Shown: piece after piece, positions 54,816 through 61,977 of the stretch | Numbering within the stretch: the first letter of the stretch is position 1 | How the letters are laid out: every line of letters begins with the position of its first letter | Assembly (NCBI GenBank): GCA_018402135.1 | Contig: JAGYJF010000005.1 | Coordinates: 530,680-594,679 of the forward strand | Length of the DNA: 64,000 nucleotides | Direction of reading: 5' to 3' | Source: Flavobacteriaceae bacterium | GTDB lineage: Bacteria > Bacteroidota > Bacteroidia > Flavobacteriales > Flavobacteriaceae | The notes under the pieces: generated by a model | Seen by the model: the letters and a program-made list of their open reading frames with translations, nothing else | Databases searched by the model: none | What the model was told of the DNA's origin: nothing | Position numbers and translations under genes: made by a program

Positions 54816-55206
54816 CTGTTAAAAGGAATCCCTGGATTAGGGGTCAAAACAGCACTGTTTTTAAATTGTCATAACCGATGGTTTCCAAAAATTTGAAACA
54901 GCAGGCCAATTATGCAGCTATGTGGGCATTACCCCAATAATAAGACAATCAGGAAGTAGTGTACGAGGGCGAAGCAGGATTTCAAAGGTTGGAAATAAGA
55001 AACTAAGAAACCTCTTGTTTTTATGTGCATTTTATGCTTGCAAACATAACAAGGCGTGTCGGGAAATATATGAGCGTATAATAGCTAAAGGAAAGAGTAA
55101 AAAACTGGCACTAATTGCAGTAGCCAACAAATTACTTAAACAAGCTTTCGCAATTGCAAAAAGTGGGTTGCCTTATGAAGAAAACTTTGTTTCAAAATTA
55201 GTCTAA
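54816..55206 (+). mobile_element. IS110-family transposase remnant (C-terminal part)
   Basis: Coding begins LLKGIPGLGVKTALFL, shifts frame near 54855, and continues ITDGFQKFETAGQLCSYVG, SVRGRSRISKVGNKKLRNLL and ACREIYERIIAKGKSKK. This is the Transposase_20 (IS116/IS110/IS902) domain with its helix-hairpin-helix motif. The N-terminal DEDD catalytic domain is missing, so the element is dead. It lies inside an attC-like palindrome. Confidence 0.88.
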
Positions 55207-55252
55207 AAAAGATTGTTTTTTAACTCAGATCTTTGTTGGCAACTGGCTTTTT

Positions 55253-55612
55253 TTATTTATATTCTTGAACCAAAACTTCAGTGGGAATGTGAAGCGTTGT
55301 GTTCAGTTTTCTAATCATATTTAAAGTAAGTTTTCTTTTTTTATTTAATATTTCACTTACTCTGCTTTTAAAGCCAACAACTTCTGCTAAATCTTTTTGA
55401 TTCATTCCCATTTGTTCCATTCTGAACTTAATTGCCTCGATTGGGTCAGGCATTCCGATTGGGAAATTCTCTTTTTCGTATTGGTCAATCAAGATTGAAA
55501 GGATTTCCAATTCATCTCCTTCTTCCGCTCCTTTTTTTGCATCAAAAATATCCTCAAGTCTGTTGAGTGCTTTCTGATAGTCCTCTTCGTTTCTAATTGG
55601 TAATATTTTCAT
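55253..55612 (-). CDS. HigA-type antitoxin (first TA module)
   Basis: 119 residues. The N-terminal half is the HigA dimer/neutralising region (NEEDYQKALNRLEDIFDAKK) and the C-terminal half an XRE helix-turn-helix (MNQKDLAEVVGFKSRVSEIL). It starts two bases after the toxin gene's stop, and its stop is 10 bp from the unit's closing core GTTGGCAAC. It neutralises the toxin and represses the shared promoter. Toxin-first order is normal for HigBA. Confidence 0.93.
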   Translation of the reverse strand: MKILPIRNEEDYQKALNRLEDIFDAKKGAEEGDELEILSILIDQYEKENFPIGMPDPIEAIKFRMEQMGMNQKDLAEVVGFKSRVSEILNKKRKLTLNMIRKLNTTLHIPTEVLVQEYK

Positions 55613-55614
55613 AA

Positions 55615-55908
55615 TCAGATATTATTTTCGTCAATTTTGTCATACTCTGCGTGAGTTCCAATAAACCTTATCCAACATATCCCGTATTCAAAGTTGAATT
55701 TTACAATCAGGCGATAATTATTGCCTTTGATATTGTAAACAATTCGATTGTCTTTTAAAATACTTGCGCTTGGATATTCATTCTTTAAATCGTTAATGTT
55801 TTTCCATTCCGATTTTTCGGTTTCTCTGTACCACGATTTTAATTGTTGTTCGCAATCATCGTGTTTTTCCCAAAAATCTCGTAAAGTTCGTTTTGCAATT
55901 ACTCGCAC
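55615..55908 (-). CDS. HigB-type toxin (first TA module)
   Basis: 97 residues of the HigB/RelE-like fold (PF09907): RVIAKRTLRDFWEKHDDCEQ, ASILKDNRIVYNIKGNNYRL and WIRFIGTHAEYDKID. Family members are ribosome-dependent mRNA interferases. About 60% identical by eye to the second module's toxin at 57590. The promoter upstream has an operator palindrome. Confidence 0.93.
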   Translation of the reverse strand: MRVIAKRTLRDFWEKHDDCEQQLKSWYRETEKSEWKNINDLKNEYPSASILKDNRIVYNIKGNNYRLIVKFNFEYGICWIRFIGTHAEYDKIDENNI

Positions 55909-55925
55909 ATTATAATTGTTTGTCG

Positions 55926-55957
55926 CAAATATACTAAAAAAGTTACCAAATTGGTAA
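55926..55957 (-). promoter_or_regulatory. Promoter and operator of the first higBA module
   Basis: On the minus strand a -7 box TATATTTG (55933-55926) lies 18 bases before the toxin ATG. Nine bases upstream is the perfect palindrome TTACCAA-A-TTGGTAA (55943-55957), a likely HigA operator. Confidence 0.7.
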
Positions 55958-55977
55958 TTATTTTGTTTTTTTAGCTT

Positions 55978-56112
55978 GTTGCCAACGTTTTGCCAGCTAC
56001 ACTCAGGCGGGGATTTTCAGCACTAAACTTCATTAGAAGCACAAAGCTTGAATTTTGCACTTCAAATTCATAGAAGCACCAAACCCCCGCTTTTGCAAAA
56101 CGGCTGTTAGCG
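55978..56112. repeat. attC-like palindrome A
   Basis: Left arm GTTGCCAACGTTTTGCC, right arm TTTTGCAAAACGGCTGTTAG, joined by inner arms with GGCGGGG / CCCCCGC and an AT-rich centre. The arms are unequal: the outer right arm has extra bases opposite the left, as extrahelical bases do in attC sites. It separates the first TA unit from the YwaF unit. Confidence 0.75.
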
Positions 56113-56313
56113 GTAGTTTATCTTTTTCGAATTCACTCAATATTTTTTTTAGCATTGATTACTTCACATATATATTTTTAAATTTATTGATTAACAGTGA
56201 CTTTCTGATATTTTATTTATGAGTTTTTATTTAAAATGATACAAAAAACAGTTTCTTTATTGTAGTATTCGGAGGATGGAAATGAGATAAAAATATAGCT
56301 GAAATTATCCTAA

Positions 56314-57033
56314 TTAATGGGGTGCATTCTTTGCAATGCGAGGCTTTATATAAGGTAGGTAAACCATTAACATCAAAAAGAGCATTATGACTTCAATCAC
56401 TAAAATATATAATGGCCAAGGTCCAAAGTAATCAAATACTGAAGATAAAGATGGTTTTTGAACTAAAAATATATAATTGGCTCCAATTAGCCTGTTTATC
56501 AAATAGGCTAAAAGCACATAGAGCTGTAGAAAAAGAAAAGAATGCAAGAAGTCTTTTAAAGTTATCTGAAAATTCCAAACAATTGCTACATAAAGAATGT
56601 AAACTATTAATCCGCCATGAACTATCCAAAATTTAATGAAAACAAAGTTGGGAAAACCATCAAATAAATAGGGAACAAATACAGCTTGAGTAGTACCAGC
56701 CATAATGTAGAAGTAAAGATAAGGAAATAGTCGCTTATTGGGATTCCACATAAGAAAAGGAATTATTAAACCCACGAGATTGCAAATGTCAATTGGGAGG
56801 TCTGTCTTGTAATTGAATTTTCCCAAATAAAGGAGTATAAAATCATACAGAATCACCCAGCAGGAAATAATTATGGCCATAATACGACTAGTCAACAGCC
56901 GCTGAGATGGATTAAAATACCGTTTGGCAAGGACGGGCAAACCAATAGATAGGCAGATTATAAGTATGATAACAGTAATATGTTGAATGCCATAAAGGCT
57001 AAAATCAGAATTGAATTCAAGAAATGAAGACAT
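56314..57033 (-). CDS. YwaF/TIGR02206 family membrane protein
   Basis: 239 residues with six or seven helices. YGIQHITVIILIICLSIGLP near the start, DLPIDICNLVGLIIPFLMWN and GPWPLYILVIEVIMLFLMLM at the end match the TIGR02206 (YwaF) family. Function unknown. It is the only gene of its unit; its ATG lies just inside the opening inverse core TACCGCTAAC at 57062-57071, and about 200 bp lie between its stop and the other boundary. Confidence 0.88.
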   Translation of the reverse strand: MSSFLEFNSDFSLYGIQHITVIILIICLSIGLPVLAKRYFNPSQRLLTSRIMAIIISCWVILYDFILLYLGKFNYKTDLPIDICNLVGLIIPFLMWNPNKRLFPYLYFYIMAGTTQAVFVPYLFDGFPNFVFIKFWIVHGGLIVYILYVAIVWNFQITLKDFLHSFLFLQLYVLLAYLINRLIGANYIFLVQKPSLSSVFDYFGPWPLYILVIEVIMLFLMLMVYLPYIKPRIAKNAPH

Positions 57034-57061
57034 TTTGTTTCAGGATTTATTGATTCTTAAT

Positions 57062-57201
57062 TACCGCTAACGGTTTGCGTGTATGAGCCGTTGCGTGTCT
57101 TGTCACGAACCATTGAAAGTGCAAAAACTCCAATGGAAAATCCGCAAGGATTTTCCAAAGAAACACTGACCAAGCAATGGCTTATACACGGCTTACCCTT
57201 T
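57062..57201. repeat. attC-like palindrome B
   Basis: Left arm CGCTAACGGTTTGCGTGTAT then GAGCCGTTGC; right arm GCAATGGCTTATACACGGCT then TACCC. Inner arms TGTATGAGCCGTTGC and GCAATGGCTTATACA pair with two mismatches. The left side has six unpaired bases (GTTTGC). The right crossover trinucleotide is CTT, not GTT, so this copy may be degenerate. Confidence 0.72.
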
Positions 57202-57210
57202 GTTATTTTT

Positions 57211-57579
57211 TCAGCTCGCAAGTTTATAATTGGTCACAAGTACAGATGCAGATATTTGTAAAATTCGTTCCAGCTCTCTTATCATATCAACAGTCAATCG
57301 TTTCTTTCGATTAAGAATTTCAGATACTCTGCTTTTTCCACCAATTATTCCAACCAAATCTTTTTGTCGCATATTCAATTCCTCCATTCGGATTTTTATT
57401 GCTTCTATTGGATCTGGTGCCTCAATTGGATAATGTTCGTTTTCGTAGTTCTCGATTAACAATGAAAGTATTTCCGCTTCGTCGCCCTCTTTTGTGTCAA
57501 TTGGCGAATCGAAAATCACTTCCAAACGCTTTAGTGCATTTCGGTAATCGTTATCAGATTTAATAGGTTTTAATTCCAT
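57211..57579 (-). CDS. HigA-type antitoxin (second TA module)
   Basis: 122 residues from the ATG at 57579 (MELKPIKSDNDYRNALKRLE); a start at 57606 would overlap the toxin and add unrelated residues. XRE domain MRQKDLVGIIGGKSRVSEIL. The protein is paralogous to the antitoxin at 55253 but with a different recognition region. The stop is 9 bp from the closing core. Confidence 0.92.
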   Translation of the reverse strand: MELKPIKSDNDYRNALKRLEVIFDSPIDTKEGDEAEILSLLIENYENEHYPIEAPDPIEAIKIRMEELNMRQKDLVGIIGGKSRVSEILNRKKRLTVDMIRELERILQISASVLVTNYKLAS

Positions 57580-57589
57580 AGTTTTATTT

Positions 57590-57886
57590 TTAAATCGTAT
57601 CTGCATTTATTTTGTCATATTCGGCGTGCGTGCCAATAAAGCGTATAAATGCCCATTGCTTCTCATAATTGAACTTTACAATTAATCGGTAAGAATTTCC
57701 TTTTATATTGAAAACAACTCGACCATCTTTTAAAATACTAGCATTTATGTAAGTCTGTTTTACATCGTTTGGCGAAAACCATTTGGCACTTTTTGCTGTA
57801 TCGTACCAAGTTTTCAAATACTGCTCGGAATCAGAGTGTTTTTCCCAATATTCCCGAAGTGTACTTTTTGCAATTATTCGTTTCAT
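57590..57886 (-). CDS. HigB-type toxin (second TA module)
   Basis: 98 residues from the ATG at 57886 (MKRIIAKSTLREYWEKH). Shared with the first toxin are ASILKDGRVVFNIKGNSYRL and FIRFIGTHAEYDKINAD. A predicted ribosome-dependent endoribonuclease. It starts 70 bp inside the unit boundary at 57956-57964. Confidence 0.92.
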   Translation of the reverse strand: MKRIIAKSTLREYWEKHSDSEQYLKTWYDTAKSAKWFSPNDVKQTYINASILKDGRVVFNIKGNSYRLIVKFNYEKQWAFIRFIGTHAEYDKINADTI

Positions 57887-57903
57887 TCGCTCAATTATAA
57901 AGC

Positions 57904-57935
57904 AAATATACAATAAGTTCTCGAATTACGAACTA
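57904..57935 (-). promoter_or_regulatory. Promoter and operator of the second higBA module
   Basis: The minus strand has a -7 box TATATTTG (57911-57904) identical to that of module 1 at the same distance from the ATG. The operator differs: AGTTC and GAACT arms at 57917-57935 with inner CG pairs, so each antitoxin probably reads its own site. Confidence 0.65.
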
Positions 57936-57955
57936 TTGATGGATTTTTTTTAATA

Positions 57956-58091
57956 AAGGGTAACGTTTTGGCGCTTGGCGCAGTGGCGGTTTTTGAAGCA
58001 CTTACTTTCAATTTAGCACTAAATTTCTTTTGAAAACCAAATGTTCAATTTAGCACTAAACCCGCCATTTTGCCAAACTGCTGTTAGCCGT
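57956..58091. repeat. attC-like palindrome C
   Basis: Left arm TAACGTTTTGGCGCTTGGCG then CAGTGGCGG; right arm CCCGCCATTTTGCCAAACTG then CTGTTAGCCGT. Between them an imperfect central repeat, CAATTTAGCACTAAA, occurs twice. It separates the second TA unit from the VCBS unit. Confidence 0.78.
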
Positions 58092-58101
58092 TCGGTTTTC
58101 A

Positions 58102-59463
58102 TTAAAGTTTACTGAATTTTGCAGTTTTCAAATTCCCATTTTCATTTAATTCAATAATGTAAGTTCCGTTTGTTAAATTAGAAATATCTAAAACGAATTC
58201 TTTTGATTTTATTTGTTTCGTCAAAACTACTTGGCCAAGTATAGTATAAAGTTTAATAATTCCTGTTTCTTCATTCAGTTTGAAATGAATAAAATCTTTA
58301 GCTGGATTTGGATAAAAAATCATGTTTTGATTTGATGTGATTGGTTCTGAAACACTTAATGTTGTAGAAGTGTTCCAATATACATTTGTTTTATCTGCAA
58401 ATCCTTGAATAATAATATCTTTTAGTCCATCACCATTAAAATCATCTATTATACAATCGGCAATATATTCACCACCTAAAACTTGAACTTCAATAAAAAC
58501 ATTGTTTCCAACATTTTGATACAATTTATTGAAAATATTTGGCAAACCACCTGCTTGACTACCCACTATAAGCAAGTCTTGGTCGCCATCGTTATCCAAA
58601 TCAGCAAAAGCATTTTTGCCTGCAAAAGTTTGTTGAATATTGGTGGTAATGGGTGTAAAAACGCCTGTTCCATCATTGATATATAATAAGTTTTGTGTAT
58701 TACCATTGATAAGTAAATCTAAATCTCCATCGTTATCTGTATCAGCCACTTCAATACCTTCAGCAGTAATTGCTGGGAATGTTGTATTTGTGTTTAAAGT
58801 AAAAACACCAGAACCATTATTTTCATATAATTTAATGGTATTTGAACCAGAAATAATAACATCCTGGTCTCCATCGTTTTCTATATCAATAATTTGTACA
58901 TTCCCATCTACTGGAGTAAAAACGGAGTTTCCTTGTGGCGTAAAAACTGCGTTTCCATTATTAAGATAAATTCCTGCAACAGTAGAAGTAGTAATAACCA
59001 AGTCTAGGTCACCATCATTGTCCACGTCTGCAATTGCTGCTCCTTTAATAAATACAGGTAAATTATTAGGTACAAGAGTAAAATTTCCCAAGCCATCATT
59101 TCTGTAAATATTTGCAAATTTTTGCTCAAGTTCATTTTGCCCTGAGAAAAACAAATCTAAATCTCCATCACCATCTAAATCTTTAAAAAATGCTTGACCG
59201 TTACCTGTTCGAGGAAAACTGTGAGTTACCTCTGTAAAATTTCCTGTTCCATCGTTTATATATAGTCTAGTCCATATTTGTGGAGTTATCCCAGTCATTA
59301 ACAAGTCTAAATCGCCATCTCCATCTATATCACCACTTGCAAATGTCCCGCCATAAGCTTCCATTATGTTAGGCTGTGGATTTGCTAAAGTGAAATTTAA
59401 TGTTTGAGTGTAGCCATTTGTACAAATTAGTATAATGGTCTGAATTAATAAAATTTGTCTCAT
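58102..59463 (-). CDS. Secreted VCBS/FG-GAP repeat protein with T9SS sorting domain
   Basis: 453 residues with a signal peptide (about 1-19). Seven FG-GAP/VCBS repeats follow, each with a calcium-binding DIDGDGDLDLLM-type loop (DLDGDGDLDLFF, DVDNDGDLDLVI, DTDNDGDLDLLI). They probably form a beta-propeller as in adhesins and integrin-like proteins. The end YPNPAKDFIHFKL to NGTYIIELNENGN is a type A T9SS domain. The stop lies 11 bp from the core GTTAGCCGT, as expected for a cassette gene. Substrate or partner unknown. Confidence 0.92.
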   Translation of the reverse strand: MRQILLIQTIILICTNGYTQTLNFTLANPQPNIMEAYGGTFASGDIDGDGDLDLLMTGITPQIWTRLYINDGTGNFTEVTHSFPRTGNGQAFFKDLDGDGDLDLFFSGQNELEQKFANIYRNDGLGNFTLVPNNLPVFIKGAAIADVDNDGDLDLVITTSTVAGIYLNNGNAVFTPQGNSVFTPVDGNVQIIDIENDGDQDVIISGSNTIKLYENNGSGVFTLNTNTTFPAITAEGIEVADTDNDGDLDLLINGNTQNLLYINDGTGVFTPITTNIQQTFAGKNAFADLDNDGDQDLLIVGSQAGGLPNIFNKLYQNVGNNVFIEVQVLGGEYIADCIIDDFNGDGLKDIIIQGFADKTNVYWNTSTTLSVSEPITSNQNMIFYPNPAKDFIHFKLNEETGIIKLYTILGQVVLTKQIKSKEFVLDISNLTNGTYIIELNENGNLKTAKFSKL

Positions 59464-59522
59464 ATTTTTTGTGTTAAATTGTTATTTTAGTTTATTGAAT
59501 TCTCACACGTTTCGCCAAACTG

Positions 59523-59658
59523 ACGGCTAACGGTTGGCGCTTTGCGAGGTTGCGGGCTTTTAGTACTAAAGTTTCTAAAAAATCCTAAACCTTGATTAAG
59601 CACAAATGCTTCTAAAAAAGCACTTACCCCGCAATCTTGCAAAACGCTTGTTACAAGA
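59523..59658. repeat. attC-like palindrome D
   Basis: Left arm CTAACGGTTGGCGCTTTGCG then AGGTTGCGGG; right arm CCCCGCAATCTTGCAAAACG then CTTGTTAC. The group II intron starts four bases after it. The adjacent small membrane protein's original stop codon (TAA within GTTAC on the other strand) overlaps its right terminus. Confidence 0.77.
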
Positions 59659-60349
59659 AGCCGTGTGTCCTGCGTTACCAAGGGTACAAGATAAATAAGT
59701 TCTTTGAAATGGTAACAAAACTTTTACAGAGATGATAGGCTTTGTGAAGAAACGGCAACGAGCCAAGCCCTATAAAACGGTACACTTGGAGGTCTCACAG
59801 AAGGAGTAAACACAAAGAATTGGACTATCGAATAAGTAGTGTAGTCTACTTTTTCAAACCGCCTTAAGGTGCTTTTGTAAAGAGCAAAGGTATTGAGCGT
59901 TAAGGTCAAGGCATTTAAAGCCACTCGTAAGGCGATTAAATGTATGGTGATTATATGGGAGTTGAGCGAAAGCGAACCTATCGAAGACGTGTCGAAAATA
60001 ACTTTTATTCTGTCAAAATCAAGGGGTAGAGCGGCCCTGAGAGACAAGCTAACCAAAAGGGTTAGAAACATAGCAGCAAACTACTTACCGGCTATGTGAC
60101 AGGCGGTATTAAGAGGGCAAGAACCATATAAAGGCTCTGTAAAGGAACAGGAGAACCAAAACAGAAATGTAAAGCAAAACGAGCGAAAATCCCCTAGGGA
60201 AAAGCTTAAAAGTAGTGATGTTCTGTATTGGGACGGATGAAGGCGTAGTAGCGAAACTACCCAAGAGAGTTTTACAGAAATGTAAGACGAGTGAAGGGCT
60301 TCACAAAATCAGTTCATTTATTGTATTACAACTTAAAATTAATTTAAGG

Positions 60350-61611
60350 ATGATTTTTAATGAAGAACACAAGTCGCAACCGATAACAAAGTTGCAAGTA
60401 AACGAGGCTTTTAAACAAGTAAAAGCCAACAAAGGGAGTGCAGGAGTAGATGGAGTAACCATTGAAATGGTAAGTAAGAACCCCCGCAAGTATCTGTATC
60501 CATTATGGAACAGAATGTCGAGTGGGAGTTACTTTCCAAAAACTGTACGCCAAGTACTTATACCCAAAGGAAACGGAGATTTTCGACCCTTGGGCATACC
60601 CACCGTTGTGGATCGGGTAGCACAGCAAGTAATAACCACCGAATTGGAAAATGAGGTAGAACCCCATTTTAGTCCAAACAGCTTTGGGTACCGACCTAAT
60701 AAGTCGGCACATGAAGCCATAGAGCAATGCCGAATCAATTGTATGAAAAACAGTTGGGTAATTGACTTGGACATCAAAGGGTTCTTCGACAACATTGACC
60801 ATGAACTGCTGCTAAAAGCGGTAGAACATTACACCAATAAGAAACACATCTTATTGTATGTAAAACGGTGGATAGAGGTTGCAGTAGAACTACCCGACGG
60901 TACAATCAAACCCTCCGAAGGAAAAGGCACACCACAAGGCGGAGTAATCAGTCCTGTGCTAGCCAATATCTTTATGGACATCGTGTTTGATAAATGGATA
61001 GCCAAGAATTATCCTGAAAATTCTTTTGAGAGGTATGCGGATGATATCATTGTTCATTGCAAGAATATCAAACAAGCATTGCGTTTATTGGAGGCAATAA
61101 AACAACGATTGAAAGACTGCAAATTGGAGTTAAACCAAAAGAAGTCGAAAATCGTTTATTGCCGCAGAAATCAAAAACGTCAACCGCCTTTTGAAGTAAA
61201 GTATCAGGAGTTCGACTTTTTGGCTTTACATTTAAACCGAGAATGGAGAAGAAAGGAGGGAAGATGCGATTAGGTTTTTCCCCTGCCATCAGTCAAAAGA
61301 GTATTAGTAGAATAACAAGTGAATTGGCAAAGATGAAAATTCACCGTTGGGTGCATTTACCATTTAGCAGAATCGCTTACCAACTAAAACTCAAAATACG
61401 CGGATGGCTCAACTATTACGGAGTGTATCGAAAATCCGAAATGCGTAGGTTGTTCAAGACCTTGAATCAACGTTTATACAAATGGGTGCGCAACAAATAC
61501 AAACGGTTCAAAAAGAAGCATTGGTATTACTCGCTTAAACACCTACAAGGCATAGCAGAGAGCTATCCGAATATGTTTGAGCATTGGAAATACGAAGGCT
61601 TTAGACCGTGA
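60350..61611 (+). pseudogene. ltrA: Group II intron reverse transcriptase/maturase, frameshifted
   Basis: The ATG at 60350 gives MIFNEEHKSQPITK, then RT domains with RQVLIPKGNGDFRPLGIPTV, NSFGYRPNKSAHEAIEQC, GTPQGGVISPVLANIFMD and the catalytic YADD (residues 229-232). After EFDFL at about 61221 the frame breaks; the maturase domain resumes as GFTFKPRMEKKGGKMRLGFS and ends WKYEGFRP. One G added at TTGGC (61220-61223) rejoins the frames. Splicing activity is therefore probably lost unless supplied in trans. No endonuclease domain. Confidence 0.92.
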
Positions 61612-61624
61612 CTTGGATTTTGAA

Positions 61625-61658
61625 GAGCCGTATGAATCGAGAGGTTCACGTACGGTTC
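61625..61658 (+). ncRNA. Group II intron domain V
   Basis: A 34-base hairpin starting GAGCCGTATGAA and ending TTCACGTACGGTTC, with the AGC catalytic triad and a GAGA-type tetraloop. It is the ribozyme core and is intact. Confidence 0.9.
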
Positions 61659-61691
61659 TGTGAGAGGTTTAGGGGTGAGATTCCCCTTTAC

Positions 61692-61889
61692 CTACTCGAC
61701 TTTAATATTAAATTGACTAAAGTAAACGTATTCAGGATTAAATTCTATGTCAAATTTAATCTCATTCATTAATAAAAGTTTCAGCAGTGATATCAAGTTA
61801 ATTACAGGAAGAATTATTGTCCAAAACAATAAAATCGAAAGGACTGTATAACCTGGTGATTTCAAATAAGCCCATTGAAAACCTAACAA
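61692..61889 (-). CDS. Small membrane protein whose 3' end is cut by the intron
   Basis: About 65 residues with a hydrophobic N-terminal half (YTVLSILLFWTIILPVINLI) and a polar C-terminal half. The start is a TTG; the frame is open further upstream (PVLLAIPLLGFQW), suggesting a lost or alternate N-terminus. As it stands the end reads FNIKVE with the stop inside the intron. Without the intron it would read FNIKGFL with TAA inside palindrome D. The insertion changed only the last few residues. Family not recognised. Confidence 0.55.
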   Translation of the reverse strand: MLGFQWAYLKSPGYTVLSILLFWTIILPVINLISLLKLLLMNEIKFDIEFNPEYVYFSQFNIKVE

Positions 61890-61977
61890 AGGAATTGCAA
61901 GTAAAACAGGAGTTTAATTTTGGCTTTGCAAGCCCAACGAAACTCTAGCTATTACAGTCACTTTTTCTCATTTTTCT

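Larger units (their letters stand above)
59663..61700 (+). mobile_element. Group II intron (complete ends, frameshifted ORF)
   Basis: The 5' end reads GTGTG (group II consensus GUGYG) at 59663. About 690 bases of structured, ORF-poor RNA (domains I-IV) follow, then the reverse transcriptase gene, domain V and domain VI. The 3' end CCTACTCGAC at 61691-61700 has the consensus AY. Removing it joins 59662 to 61701 and restores a sensible end to the small gene on the other strand. It is inserted against the direction of the cassette genes. Confidence 0.85.

Noticed and set aside
59724..60099. Minus- and plus-strand frames of 115 and 68 codons inside the group II intron
   Set aside because: They lie in the structured RNA part (domains I-IV) of the intron and have no protein-like features.
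61930..61965. GGCTTTGCAAGCCCAACG as a further attC-like end between the small membrane gene and the TPR gene
   Set aside because: It contains CCCAACG like palindrome E, but no second arm is present and its sequence does not complement the ends of either neighbouring unit. It may be a deleted element, but it cannot be supported.
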